Assembly (NCBI GenBank): GCA_933822405.4 | Contig: CAKOGP040000513.1 | Coordinates: forward strand, 1-58,215 | DNA: 58,215 nt | Source of the DNA: Cylindrotheca closterium | Taxonomy: Eukaryota; Bacillariophyta; Bacillariophyceae; Bacillariales; Bacillariaceae | Reading direction: 5' to 3' | Shown here: positions 40,440 to 51,814 of the stretch, piece by piece | Layout: each line of letters opens with the position of its first letter | Position numbering within the stretch: position 1 is the first letter of the stretch | Made by a program: the position numbers and the translations under genes | Notes under the pieces: model-generated | What the model was told of the DNA's origin: nothing | What the model saw: the letters and a program-made list of their open reading frames with translations, nothing else | Database searches by the model: none

Positions 40440-42235
40440 AAATATCAGAATGATGAGGATTTAAATAAAAAGATTCAAGAAACTGAAGAATACATTCAAA
40501 AGGACATAGAAGATATCAAATCACTTAACGATGAAGAACAAGTCAAAGAAAAATGCAAAACATATAAGGAAAATGACAATTTAATTGATCGAATTCAAGA
40601 TGAAATCAAAGAATGTGAAAATCAAGTCAATGATGTTCACAAATTTGTAACAAATTTCGATGATAATGAAAATTATGAATCTGACGATAGTTCGGACAAA
40701 TCAAGTAACTATGATAATTGTGAAAATGATGAAGTGAATAAACAGGACATATTCAGTCCAAGGAAAACCAGGAGTGGTAAATCTTATGTTCAAGATGGAA
40801 TAAAAATGAGACCAACCAAACGTAATAATTGCGATCAACCAAGGTATAATCAACAATACCTGAATCAAAAGAAACCAAAGTGCAATTTGTTAAAGAACAG
40901 GAGTGCAATGAGAAAAAAGGAAAAAGTCAAAAAATTGAAAGGTTATTCGAATGAAATAATTTCAATGAAGGAAAATTCAAGGAAAAGGATTCTCAAAAAA
41001 GAGTCAAAATACAATCTACTATTCCAACAGGTTGGAAGTGACAAGAAAGCCAAATATGGAAGAGATAAGGCAACTCTGATTGCGTGATTCATGCAACAAA
41101 TCAAGGATAAAGTTCAAAATGAAGGAGTATTGTTTATCCAACAATACTACCTAAATAAGGGAGTGAAATTATTCAAAGAAGAAGGTAATAAGGCTGTGAT
41201 GAAACAGCTTGACCAATTGATACAAAGAGAATGTCATGTTGAAGACATGACTGATTTGGAAAAAAGAAGAGCCCAAGATGCTATGATGTTATTAGCTGAG
41301 AAAAATACTGGTGAAATAAAAGGAAGATGTGTATACAAAGGAGATGGAACTCGAGAATGGCTATCTCCAGAAGATACTTCAAGTCTGACTGCAGCATTGG
41401 AAGCAATTATGATCACATGTGTGATTGATGAGTATGAAGGACGAGATATGATGTCTTTGGAAATTTCAAATGCATTTATTCAAACTCAAATGCCAATGGA
41501 TGCGAGATCCAGAGTGATGATGAAGATCACTGGATTATTGGTCGACATGATGATACAACTGGAGCCAAGGTATTGTGATTATGTTGTAATTGAAAATGGA
41601 AAACAAGTGATTTACGTGAGAGTGTTGCGAGCCATCTATGGGATGTTAGAGGCCTCTATGCTCTGGTACAAAAAGTTGAGAGGAGACATGGAGAAACATG
41701 GTTTTATTTTCAATCCATACAATGGATGTATTGCCAACAAGATTGTGAACGGCAAACAACAAACTATTCAATTTCATGTGGACGATCTGTTATCAAGCCA
41801 CATCGATCCAAAAGTGAATGATGATTTTTGTGAATGGATGAATCAAAAGTATGTTTTGACCAAACCAGTCAAATCTAAGCAAGGAAAAACTCACAAATAT
41901 TTGGGAATGATCCTGGATTTCAGTTAAAGGGGGAAAGTCAAAGTCCAAATGGATGACTATGTTAATCGAATGTTGAATGAATTTCCCTTGAAGTGTTCAA
42001 GGAAAATGAAGGGTGTAAGACACCAGCAAGTAATGATTTATTATCAATCGGAAAAGGAGAAAAATTGGATGATGAGAAATGTGAAACTTTTCATACATTC
42101 ATTGCCAAAGGATTGTTTCTGAGTAAGAGAGCGAGATTGGATATTGCTCCAACTATTTCAGTACTTTCTACAAGAGTACAGAGTACAGAAACCAAACGAA
42201 AGTGATTGGAAGAAGCTAGTGAAGCTGATGTATTA
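40440..42235 (+). pseudogene. copia-B2 reverse transcriptase
   Basis: An acidic linker, with KQDIFSPRKTRSGKSYV at about 40745, then RT. Blocks are GDGTREWLSPEDTSSLTAAL (about 41340), motif A MSLEISNAFIQTQMP (about 41452), VLRAIYGMLEASMLWYK (about 41622) and motif C FHVDDLLSSHIDPK (about 41775). In motif A the position of the catalytic Asp (compare MDVPNAFIQ in copia-A) is Glu. Stops and shifts occur at about 41086, 41925 and 42000. It continues to MDDYVNRMLNEFPL near 41950 and KRARLDIAPTISVLSTRV near 42130. Confidence 0.8.
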
Positions 42236-42758
42236 TCTGAATGGAACAAAGGGAATGCACCTGATGCTGAGTGCAACATATTTACAAACTTTCAAATGGT
42301 ATATTGATGCATCATTTGCAGTTCATCCAGATTTCAGAAGTCACACTGGAGGTGTATTGACTATGGGTGAGGGAGGATTGCAAATAATCTCAAAGAAGCA
42401 GAAGTTGAACAGTCAAAGTTCGACAGAAGCTGAATTGATTGGTGTCGATGATGCTGCGACACAGATATTGTGGACAAAATTGTTGGTGGAAGCACAAGGT
42501 TATCCTGTTGAAGAGAACATCTTGTATCAGGATAACAAGAGTTCAATTCTGTTAAAAAAGAATGGACGTGATAGTGCTGGAAAGCAAAGCCAAGCTTTGA
42601 ACATTCGATATTTCTCTATGACTGATCAAGTCAAGAAAGGAAATGTGACTATTGAATATTGTTCAACTGAAAAGATGTGGGGAGATTTCATGAGCAAATC
42701 TCTACAGAGACAAAAGTTCTTGGATTTTAGATCATTGATCCAAGGAGAACAAGATTAG
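42225..42758 (+). pseudogene. copia-B2 RNase H
   Basis: In frame from about 42225 to the TAG at 42756-42758. WYIDASFAVHPDF (about 42300; first Asp), SSTEAELIGVDDAA (about 42420; Glu) and LYQDNKSSILLKK (about 42525; second Asp) are all kept. The C-terminal end FMSKSLQRQKFLDFRSLIQG matches the usual copia end. This is the best preserved domain of copia-B. Confidence 0.8.
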
Positions 42759-42821
42759 GAGCAACGTAATTTCCTTTGATGTTCTGTTGTCATCAACTAT
42801 GTTAATGAAACGGCAAGAGTG

Positions 42822-43362
42822 TGGATTTTCGAAGTACATATTTGGAGAAACAAGAAAAAGAGAGTACATGTGAACGATAGAGAAATGATGTTGACTGATA
42901 CGACAAAAAATGAAGAGTGATGCAAATAAAAATATTGTGCGTGGATAGTCAGAAAACAGATCATATTCCTATGGAGATCATCCTGTTGATGATGTAAGAA
43001 AGAAAGACTCAAGCAAGAACCAAAGTTGGATACTAATCAAAGTACTGGCTACAGTGGAAGGTGAACGGATAAGCAGATTGAACTTGCAGCATATCAGGCT
43101 GACGTAGAGAGAATTCTGAGAATTTCCACTGAGCTGGAGAAGAAAGAGTCAAAGTCAAAAGTTGACAGAATGTTCTCACTTTTAATAATATATTGCAAGC
43201 AACAAGTGAATTGGTTGATATAGTAGGATCTCTGATAGGGCTAGGACTATATACTTCTATATACTGTAAATTCATATGCTTAGAAGGCAACAATACCTGG
43301 ACAGCTAAATCGCAGTCAATTGAACAGGTAGATTGCAGGCAGCAGTGGATTGCTTACTTCAA
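42822..43362 (+). mobile_element. copia-B2 3' LTR, ends damaged
   Basis: The start reads GTGTGGATTTTCG, lacking 13 bases of TGTTGGATATATTAGGATTTT. The end reads TGCTTACTTC and then continues as copia-A gag instead of TAACA. An extra GGGCTAGG lies near 43238. About 540 bp of LTR are present. Confidence 0.85.
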
Positions 43363-43680
43363 ACAACAAGTTCAAGGATGACATCTTTGAAGCCGTTCTT
43401 GCAACAGGATTTCTGTGCAACTGCAATCAAACATGTATGTGGCAACAAAGACCATATGTCGCCAAAATGCCCAGACAGACTGCTACCAAAGATCCAATGG
43501 AAGAATCAGGACCAATATGTCGACCATGGGAAGAAGCTCAATTTTAACCAGATTGGAGCAACTGTCCCAGCTACTGTTCCAGCTATAGTTCCTGGAGCTT
43601 CAGCATCCACAAGTGGAGCATCAAGTGTTGTGGGAAGCGTTAACACCTTTGCGACTTGCTGGTAATACAGGTAATCAAAT
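43363..43680 (+). pseudogene. copia-A2 gag C-terminal part
   Basis: KFKDDIFEAVLATGFLCNC (about 43370) jumps to HVCGNKDHMSPKCPDRL (about 43430). The ~300 bp between them in copia-A1, including the Lys-Gly linker and the first Cys of the zinc knuckle, are deleted. Confidence 0.75.
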
Positions 43681-44590
43681 GATGCAAATTCCTTTGGGAA
43701 TGCAGCTCATGCAGATTCCAACTCAAGGTGGCGGCACTGTTACTGTCCCTTATTCTATGAATGCTAACGGTGAGATTGCGTTCAGTGGAATGCAACTCGG
43801 CCATCAAGGATTCAGTGGTGCTCAAGTGCGCCAAGGATTCGATGCAACTCAAGCTCAAACTCCGCAAGCTGTGAAAACTGGATATTTTGATACGTCAAAT
43901 GTCTTACACGATGCTATCAAGGGAAAGGATGAGAATGGCAATGATGTATATCTTATTCCATGTCCTGCTGGTACGACAAATGTCAAAGTTCAAGCCGACT
44001 GGCACTATGCTAGTGAAAATGAAGATTTGCCTGATCTTGCTACTGAAGCAGATCGAGGTCTGCAGTTTATCCAAAGCCGCAGAAAGGAAGGAGATCCACT
44101 TGGGTTGTACGATCATGTCATCATGGACAGTGGTTGCACAAACACCACTATTTGTAATGGTGAGCTTATGCATGGACTCCGTTATGCTGAGAAGGAGCTT
44201 GATATGCACACTAACATGGGCAGCAGAGTTCTTGACAAAGAAGGGTTTCTAGGAAGATTTCGCCTCCAGTTTGTCATGATGAAGATGGAATTGCCAATGT
44301 ACTTGCTATGCGCGAGATGATTGCTGCAGGATACCGCATTACTATGGATACTGATGCTGACAATGCTTTTATTGTGCATTGGATGGAAACAGAAAGATGC
44401 GATTTGTGAATCATAAGGGTGTGTCTGTGTTGGAGCAACATGGAGCAAATGTCAAACCAGGTGCCAAAGAGACAAGTGCAATGTACCGTTGCCAGTTAAG
44501 CAACTTAAATAATCAACCCCATGTCGAACTTTCTTCAAACAAACAGAATGTATATGCTGGACTTGAGATGACCTCCAAGATGGCTACCGT
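43613..44590 (+). pseudogene. copia-A2 protease region
   Basis: A 235-codon frame with a Gln/Met-rich start, then the aspartic protease VIMDSGCTNTTICNGELMHG (about 44118). A frameshift near 44262 and another near 44380 follow. Nearly the same sequence as in copia-A1 down to YRCQLSNLNNQPHVELSSN (about 44490), where A1 has its deletion. Confidence 0.8.
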
Positions 44591-45744
44591 TTGAAAGAAC
44601 AAAGAAGGGTTCACTCCAAGACAAGTCAAGGCTGCGATGAAAGCGAGAAGTGCGATGCACATACTCAATGCTCCAAGCACCAAAAGTCTGAAATATGCGA
44701 TCCGATCTGGTCTCATCAAGAAGTGTCCTATCACCGAGGAAGCGATCAATCATGCCAAAGCAATCTTTGGACCTGACGCCTCTACATTGAAAGGCAAGTC
44801 AACAAGATCAACTCCGAAGAAGACGTACGACGACTTCTTCAGTCCACCAGAGGAATTGTATCAACATAATTGATCTATTACCGTCTGTATTGATACATGG
44901 AGATCGAGAATGCTAAGTTTCTCACCTGCGTTGATACCACTGTGCGTTATCGCTCATGTATTCACGTGCAGAACCTGAAGACCCTGTATTTGAAGCATTG
45001 GATGTAATATTCCGCCCCTACAACAAGGCAGGCTTTCAAGTCAAGATGATCAAGTGTGATCGGGCTTTCATTCTTCTCACGGATGATATGCTAGACAATA
45101 TGGGTGTTACTATTGACCTGACTGCAGCTGGAGACCACGAGCCTACCGCTGAGCAAAACAATAGGACGCTGAAAGAAAGAGTCCGAGTAGCTCTTGCACA
45201 ATTACCCTACAAAGTGGTCCCAAAAGTGATCACTGAATGTCTTGGACGTTGAGCCGTCGTGCTATTGAATGTCTTTCCCCAGAAAGACAGTATCTCATCA
45301 CATTTTAGTCCGCAGCAACTCATTGATAATGTCAATATCAACTGCAAGAGTGACATGGTTGCTGAGCTTGGACAATATGTTCATGCAATTTGGACAGATT
45401 CCAACAATTTGATGGAACCCCAAAGTATCGAAGCAATTTACATTGAACCTACAAAGGGACAACGTACTGGGCACCGAGTGCTCAACCTCAATACTAATAA
45501 GATGATTTCCCGACCCAAGGTCGTTGTACTACCCGTTACCGACCAAGTAATCCAGCGTGTTGAAGCTTGGGCTGCTGCCAAAGGTGTTACTTCCATGAAG
45601 TTATTCGATACGAAGAGAGATTTGGAGACATTTCAAGATGGCAATCAAATTGCAAGAGTGAATGACACGGAACAAGGTTACTTAGAAGAAGCCTTTGATC
45701 AGGACTATGAACCTGAAGAAAGTATGAACGTGATTTCAATCTAG
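44591..45744 (+). pseudogene. copia-A2 integrase
   Basis: The pre-integrase end is GPDASTLKGKSTRSTPK (about 44770). The catalytic core follows with stops (TGA near 44872) and shifts: FRPYNKAGFQVKMIKCDRAF (about 45010), then DHEPTAEQNNRTLKERVRVA (about 45133), where the Glu of the DDE triad is expected. The C-terminal part is TKGQRTGHRVLNLNTNKMIS (about 45450) and VLPVTDQVIQRVEAWAAAKG. This part is deleted in copia-A1 up to about 45365. Confidence 0.7.
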
Positions 45745-47460
45745 GTGGACAATTTGATGATATCAATGACTCCAAAAGAGAAGAGCTATTGGCAGATGCA
45801 GACAATGATGTCAATGATATGCCAGAACTCACTGTCAGATTCCAAGGAGATGATGACTATGAATCAGATGACGACAATTTGGATGATGAACGTGATGAAG
45901 AGGAAGAACCTATTGTGGCCAATTTGGATCACCATCAAGAAAATGCCAATAAAGGAACCGATGATATTGGGAGCCTTGTTGCTGATCTGGAGGACCTACA
46001 AGAGCCGCCAGAAGAAGAGATTGTATTTGAGCCTGAAACACCTCAAGTAGCAACAGTCACTTGATCTGGGCAAATGTATGCTGAACCTTTCTCAAGTTCC
46101 AAAGAAACCAAGAGAATGGCCTTTGAGCAGGAGTGAAAGGAGTTCTGCCAATAAGAACAAGAATCGAGTTGCGACAAGATGCAATCATCGAGAGAGAGGG
46201 AATTGAAACCATTGAAGAACAATTTGAAATCTGGTATTTGTGCCAAAGAAGGAAGTCGCAGTACTAAGGACAGTAAAGCTATCCTTGAAGCACAGCACAG
46301 TCTATGTTTCCAACAGATTGGGAATGAGATGAAAGCTGATTATGAAGAGCACGATGCTATTCTGATCGCTTGTTGCATGATGCAGATCAAGGCCAAGTTT
46401 GATACTGACGAAGGTCTGAACTTCATCCAGCAGTATTACACCAATCAAGGACTGAAGAAGTTTGGTCATGATGGAAAGGATGCTGTGGATAAGGAATTGA
46501 GACAACTGCTCCTGAGAAATTGTTTCACTCCCCAATTTGTTAAAGACACGACCGCGTCTGAGCAAAAGAAGGCCCAATCAGCAATGATGTTACTCACAGA
46601 GAAGCAATTCGAGAAGACAATTAAAGGTTGCCTAGTATACCAAGGCGATGGTACTCGTGAATGGTTATCACAAGAGGACACTGCAAGTCCAACTGCTTTG
46701 CAAGAAGCAATCACCACTACTTGTGTTATTGCTGCACACAAAGGTAGAGATATAATGTCGATGGACGTTCCTAACGCTTTCATTCAAACTTATATGCCTG
46801 AAAATCACTGGCATGATGGTCCAGATATTAATTGACATGGCCCCAGAGTACTGCAAATACGTTGTTTTAGAGAACGGAAAGCGAGTAATCTATGAGCGGG
46901 TACTACGTGCTATATATGGGATGTTGCAATTGAGCCTCCTATTCTATAATCAGTTTCAAAGTGATTTGGAGGCAAAGGGATTTGTTTTCAATCCGTATGA
47001 CCTGTGTGTTGCTAACAAAGTTGTTGATGAAAAACAGCAAACTATCAGATTTCATGTTGACGATTTTATGTCAAGTCACATGGACCCAAAAGTGAATGAC
47101 AAATTTGCTGAGTGGTTGAACATGAGATATGGTTCGATCAAGGCATGCACAATCGTAAGAGGAAAGATACACAGATATCTTGGAATGACTTTGGATTTCT
47201 CGGTGAAAGGAAAACTCAAGATCCGCATGGACGACTATGTCAAGAGCATCTTAGAAGATTTTCTTATCAAGTTCAACAAGGAGTCAAAGCAGGAAACACC
47301 AGCTGGTAACGATTTACTGGAAGCTGGTAAAGGAAAGCTACTCAGTGCTGAGTACCATCAGATCTTCCATACTACTGTTGCAAGGGGACTTTATGTCTCT
47401 AAGAGAGCTAGTTTGGATGTCCATCCAACGATTACTATTCTTGACTTGAGAGTTTGAGAG
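45745..47460 (+). pseudogene. copia-A2 reverse transcriptase
   Basis: An acidic linker (45745-46064), a Lys/Arg-rich linker, then RT: VYQGDGTREWLSQEDTASP (about 46637), motif A MSMDVPNAFIQTYMP (about 46758; Asp present), a frameshift near 46800, VLRAIYGMLQLSLLFYNQFQ (about 46902) and motif C FHVDDFMSSHMDPK (about 47052). It runs to KRASLDVHPTITILDLRV and a TGA at 47455-47457. Confidence 0.8.
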
Positions 47461-48027
47461 CCTACAGAGTCTGATTGGAAGAAGTGTGTTTGCATGAAGC
47501 GATATTTGTTTTGTACATTGTTGTATCACCTGACACTTTCCGCAGAATCACTACGAGTCATGAAATGGATGATCGACGCATCATTTGCGGTGCATCCAGA
47601 TTTCAAGAGCCATACTGGCGGCACTCTGTCCTTTGGAGGAGGTGCAGCTCAAGTGATGTCAAAGAAGCAAAAGCTAAACAGCAGAAGCAGTACGGAAGCG
47701 GAACTGATTGCTGTTGACGATGTTGTCACGATGATACTATGGACAAAGTTGTTCATGGAGTGGCAAGGGTGTCCGATCGAGAAGAATATCTTGTATCAGT
47801 ATAACAAAAGCGCGATTCTACTGGAAGAGAATGGTCGCAAGAGCGCGGGCAAAAGAAGCCGAGCTATCAATATTCATTATTTCTTTATCACAGATCAAGT
47901 TGAGAAAGGAAATGTTAAGATTGAATACTGTCCAACTGACGATATGATTGCGGATTTCATGACTAAGCCATTGCAAGGTGAGAAGTTTCGCAAGTTCAGG
48001 GATCTGATTCTTGGTCCACAGGAATAG
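47461..48027 (+). pseudogene. copia-A2 RNase H
   Basis: Open frame to TAG 48025-48027. WMIDASFAVHPDF (about 47568; first Asp) and SSTEAELIAVDDVV (about 47690; Glu) are kept. The third position, YQDNKSAI in the copy at 57845-58215 and in copia-B2, reads YQYNKSAI here (TAT for GAT near 47800), so a catalytic Asp is lost. It ends MTKPLQGEKFRKFRDLILG. Confidence 0.85.
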
Positions 48028-48131
48028 GTCAGACAAGTATGTATATTCAAATGAAAATACAAAACAAAATAAACAGTGAATAAGAGCATGTCCCATTGCT
48101 GCCAATGGTGATTGTCACAATGGCAGGAGTG

Positions 48132-48935
48132 TGTTGGGATATGACGAAATATGAGTTTTTACGTTCCAAAAAGAAACTATTCAAGTACAAAGTTTTTGAC
48201 ACTTACGATCGGACTGTGATCGTGATGTCGGGATTTGACGCAAGTACACGTTTAGACCTGTTTAACAAAAGTAGGTATTTTACACTTTCAATGTGAAATA
48301 ATTAGGGATTTTACACATTGATTTCACTATGAGATTGCTGTGTAAATCCTACAGTACCTAATAGTCTTTGGGTCATATGGTAAATTTTTAAAGCTTGAAG
48401 GGTGAAAGCGACAGTATTTTAGATGAAATGAATTGTACATTGTCTACACAACAATGTCAGAGTTGAATAAAAGTGTTAAATCCCAAATTATTTCAAATCA
48501 AAAGTGTAAAATGACTACTTTTGTTAAACAGGTCTAAACGTGTATGCCGGACGCAAGTCTGTCTGACAATCTATATCCACACAAAAAGGAATGACCTTAT
48601 ACAAGTGGGATATCGATGTTGTGTACGATGCAGTAGGGAATAATACAAGATGTCCCAAAGCACTGCATTCAACACAGAATCATCGTAGAAGTTGAATGGA
48701 GTTCTGTAAACAAGGGATTTTCCAAGGGAAAATCGTTGAACTCACTTTTGTGATTGAATCATCGGTTCAAGCCAAACATTATTCAAATAGGAACAATTTC
48801 ACTCAAAGTATACCTAACACAGGAGACCTATTGTCGTGAAAGTGTTGTATAGTTGATTCCAAATTTAGATTGCAGAGAGTTTGTTCTGAGCGCTAAAGGC
48901 ACTCACAATAGAGCACATTTTGCTTTATTCTAACA
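48132..48935 (+). mobile_element. copia-A2 3' LTR (804 bp including a 296-bp MITE)
   Basis: TGTTGGGATATGAC to TTTATTCTAACA. Without the MITE the length is 508 bp, the same as the LTR at 53-560. The purine tract GGCAGGAGTG precedes it. Confidence 0.9.
48247..48542. mobile_element. 296-bp MITE with long inverted repeats and TA target duplication
   Basis: Begins CACGTTTAGACCTGTTTAAC and ends with its reverse complement. The inverted repeats stay similar for about 80 bp, with the first 28 bp identical. TA flanks both sides (48245-48246 and 48543-48544), and the uninterrupted LTRs show a single TA there (GCAAGTATGCC at 53-560). The TA target fits the Tc1/mariner superfamily. There is no coding capacity, so it would need a transposase elsewhere. 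Confidence 0.9.
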
Positions 48936-49009
48936 AATAATAATTGGAAGTCACTTTAAATATGGAGATAACTTACCCAACCTTCACAGAAGAGTCTTAT
49001 TGAAAATTA

Positions 49010-49204
49010 TAGATGCCTTTGGAAAGGCACAGGCAAAGTGGTGCCTTGGAAATCATGTTTCCCGTGTGGGACTTGGAAACTTCTTGTATGGCGATGGCCA
49101 CGTCGACCCATGTCTTCACTATCGTTGAATCATCGATCTTGATTTTTAGAGGCATGTCTATTGTACTGTTCAAATACGAGAGAACCCTTCAGAGTTTCCC
49201 CCAA
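49010..49204 (-). pseudogene. copia-F RNase H N-terminal fragment
   Basis: The minus strand reads VLSYLNSTIDMPLKIKIDDS then TWVDVAIAI and SKSHTGNMIS, matching the start of copia RNase H (compare WMIDASFAVHPDFKSHTGG). It is joined directly to the RT start at 49205. A position corresponding to the first catalytic Asp is kept (WVD). Confidence 0.6.
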
Positions 49205-50880
49205 TCTTCTACAGAGGCCTTTTGTTGATGTTGCAAACGCTCACAAAACGTTTCTCATGTGCATCGATGCCAAGCGACAGTATCATTCCTTTGCAGGAGA
49301 CAGTTGGAGAATATACGGAGTCAGGATCTGTCCATTCCCTCTGGGGGCGGCCGTCTGCAACTACTCTACCCTTTAGTCGACCGTCACATTTTTCTTTAAT
49401 TAGGGCTATTGTTTGTAGGGCCTTCTCTCTCTGTTCTTGTGTCAGTTTGTTAAACATTTTTCCTTCAATGAAGTCCTTTTTGTGAAGATTGTGCAAAAGC
49501 TCTTAGACTAGCTCAGCAATTGCCAGCTCACCATGCTTCTCTATTCCTGATTTTGCACGTTGAATGTTTGATTGCCTAACATTAGGTGCATATAACGGTG
49601 CACATCTGCGGTGTTTTGCAGTTTCTCTGGCACATAGCGCCACCAGTACTTCCTGTCGTCGCGATACGCATTTTCTAGGATTTTTGCTAGGGCAAAGCGT
49701 CCGATTCGTTGAGGGACACTGCACAACAACTGTCGTTCTTTGGCCACGTGTGCTAGCGCCACGTCATTGCGCTTGTATACTATAGATGATGAATCGCTAA
49801 TGTCAAGACTGTCATTTTCTATTTGTCCCTCCATATCATCATGGAACAGGGGTTGTTCTTCTGGAGGGTTGAACGTTACCTCTTCTTCCAGGTATTGCGC
49901 TCCTGTTTTTTTGCTTGGCTCAACTTCTAGATATTGTGCTCCTGTTTCTTCGCTTGGTTTAACTTCATTTGCTCCTGCTTCTTCAGGGTCTTGCGCTCCT
50001 ATTTCTTCAGGGGGTAGGGGAAACTCCTCGAGGGCTTCTAAGTACCGCCCCGTTTGATTAAAACGATTGTTCATGGCATGATCCAGTGGACGCTGCGCCA
50101 TGGCGTGGACTCTATGGCCGCCGCTCGGTTGATTGCACGTTGCATGCGCGCTGTGACGTCAGCTTTGGTGTTGTTTTCGTTGGTATCATTATCGTTATGC
50201 AACGATGTCAATGGGGTCTGCAGTAGCTGTGTCGACTCGTTAGGGTCATGTTCCGCTGCGTCCTCCAAATCCGCCACCAAAAACGCAGTCTCATTTTCGT
50301 GCTGCTCTTCTGCGTGCTCTTCTTGAGCACCTTTGTCATTACTATTTGGTTGTTCTAGGGCGTCGCTGCCGTCATCATCATCGCCGTCGTCATCATCGCC
50401 ACTGTCAGCTTCATCGTCATTGTCATCATCAGCATTGCTGTCTTCGGACGAATCGGCTTGGTCGTCGTCAGAAGAGGCAGACGAATTGTCTTGGTCGTCG
50501 TTATTGGACGAATCGTCTTGGTCGTCGTTTTGGGGGACCGCTCCTCCAGGGGGAGGGAGCAACGCGATATCAACCTGGTCATCATCCAAATCGAGGATGG
50601 GAACGTTCGGCCGCCACTCATGGAGGAAAGCATCCGGATCTCCATCGGCGTTGACACCAAAGATAACGTCGGTGGTCGTTGGAAGGACAGTCCATGCACC
50701 ACGGACGACGGTGTGACCGGTTTGGAGGGAGAGGAACTCCCAGGTACCATCAAAATTCGGGGTGGGGGTGAGAGCAATCCCAGAGGTCGTACGGACGGTC
50801 TCTGTGTTCATTGGATCAGGCTCGTTGTGGACTTCGAAGCTTACTGTGCTTCTCATAGTTTGTGTGCTGGCCCTCAAGTA
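49205..50880 (-). pseudogene. copia-F integrase C-terminus, linker and RT start
   Basis: Read from 50880 down: VRTTSGIALTPTPNFDGTWE and FLSLQTGHTVVRGAWTVLP are the usual end of copia integrase in this lineage (compare TGxIALxPTGNxQG). A very acidic linker of about 60 Asp/Glu/Ser residues follows (50540-50340). Then comes a second linker with GAQYLE repeats (three copies, 49900-49980). The RT start is EKCDGRLKGRVVADGRPQRE and DPDSVYSPTVSCKGMILSLG (about 49390-49290). The frame changes near 50090 and at 49500. The RT ends at CNINK, just after motif A, where RNase H sequence takes over. Confidence 0.75.
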
Positions 50881-51814
50881 GAGCAAGTGGACTAAAACCC
50901 CCCGACACGCCATCAGCGTTAGGGAGAATGTTTATATACCTGGCAGATTCTTTAACTATAGCTGTTTTTAGTGCACGTGGATAATAGGTATGGCTCAAAA
51001 GTGGATTTGTTTGGGGGATGGACGAAGAAGGATGTCCAAATAAACAATCCAGCTTACAAAAAACGGGAGGAAGCATATCCAAGATTATTTTTTATGCTCC
51101 TCCCTCCCCTAGTTTCTTTCTAGGTTTGTCACTGGAAGATTCCGTTTACGGTCGGAAACAGACGTACCCAGTAAGATACGGTACTTACGTACCCATCATA
51201 CTTTAGGCCCAACAGACTTTAGTCATTTCTCCAAAAAATCGCGCTTTTTTTGGAAAACAGCAAGAACAAAATGATGTTTAGACCAGTTGAAGTTCAAGAG
51301 GATTATAGATTGCTGACGGAGCTGCTGCTTTTCCTTCTCCCTTAATGTGATGCTACCATACTTTCATTGTTTGTGAAGCAGAGCAGCAGATTCTTTCTCC
51401 GACCATGCAAATGATCTAGAGAGTAAAGCAGTTCTGGAAGAATCACCATGCGTTTCAAGGGAAATGCAGTTCCCTACTGTCAACAATCAGCCTTGGGATG
51501 CCACATGAATTGCATAGGAATCAACATAATGCCCTCTATTCAGCGCTGCCAACAAAAATCTTCTTGTTGGATTCATTCATAGCAAAGGAGGAGTGGTGCC
51601 AATTGCTCATCATTTTGCCACGAAGATGCACCAGCAGTTGTGAGGATATGCAGACCAAGATTATAAATGAAGCTACTCCTAGAACAGATAAGTATTTGTG
51701 ATTAAATAGAGCTCTAGTTTAATGCATTTTGATTTTTGTTGATTTGAGACGCTTGATGTTGTTGTCGATGTTTTTGTCTTGGAGGATGTCTTATTTGATA
51801 TCAGGGAGATAAAT
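50881..51814. other. No gene recognised
   Basis: Only short frames. A stretch near 51535-51650 reads like decayed coding sequence on the plus strand (NKNLLVGFIHSKGGVV, HHFATKMHQQL) but I do not recognise it. Confidence 0.35.

Larger units (their letters stand above)
38251..42821 (+). mobile_element. copia-B2, 5'-truncated Ty1/copia element
   Basis: Starts inside gag and runs through protease, integrase remnant, RT and RNase H to the purine tract GGCAAGAGTG. A 3' LTR lacking its first ~13 bases follows (42822-43362). There is no 5' LTR. About a dozen frameshifts and stops. It is AT-richer than copia-C. Confidence 0.85.
43363..48935 (+). mobile_element. copia-A2, 5'-truncated Ty1/copia element
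   Basis: Starts inside gag directly at the broken end of the copia-B2 LTR, then protease, integrase, RT, RNase H, tail (48028-48131) and 3' LTR (48132-48935). It keeps the integrase and RNase H that copia-A1 has lost. There is no 5' LTR. Confidence 0.85.

Noticed and set aside
50355..50777. Thr/Met-rich and Ser-rich frames antisense to or overlapping the acidic linker
   Set aside because: Shadows of the GAC/GAT-rich copia-F linker in other frames.
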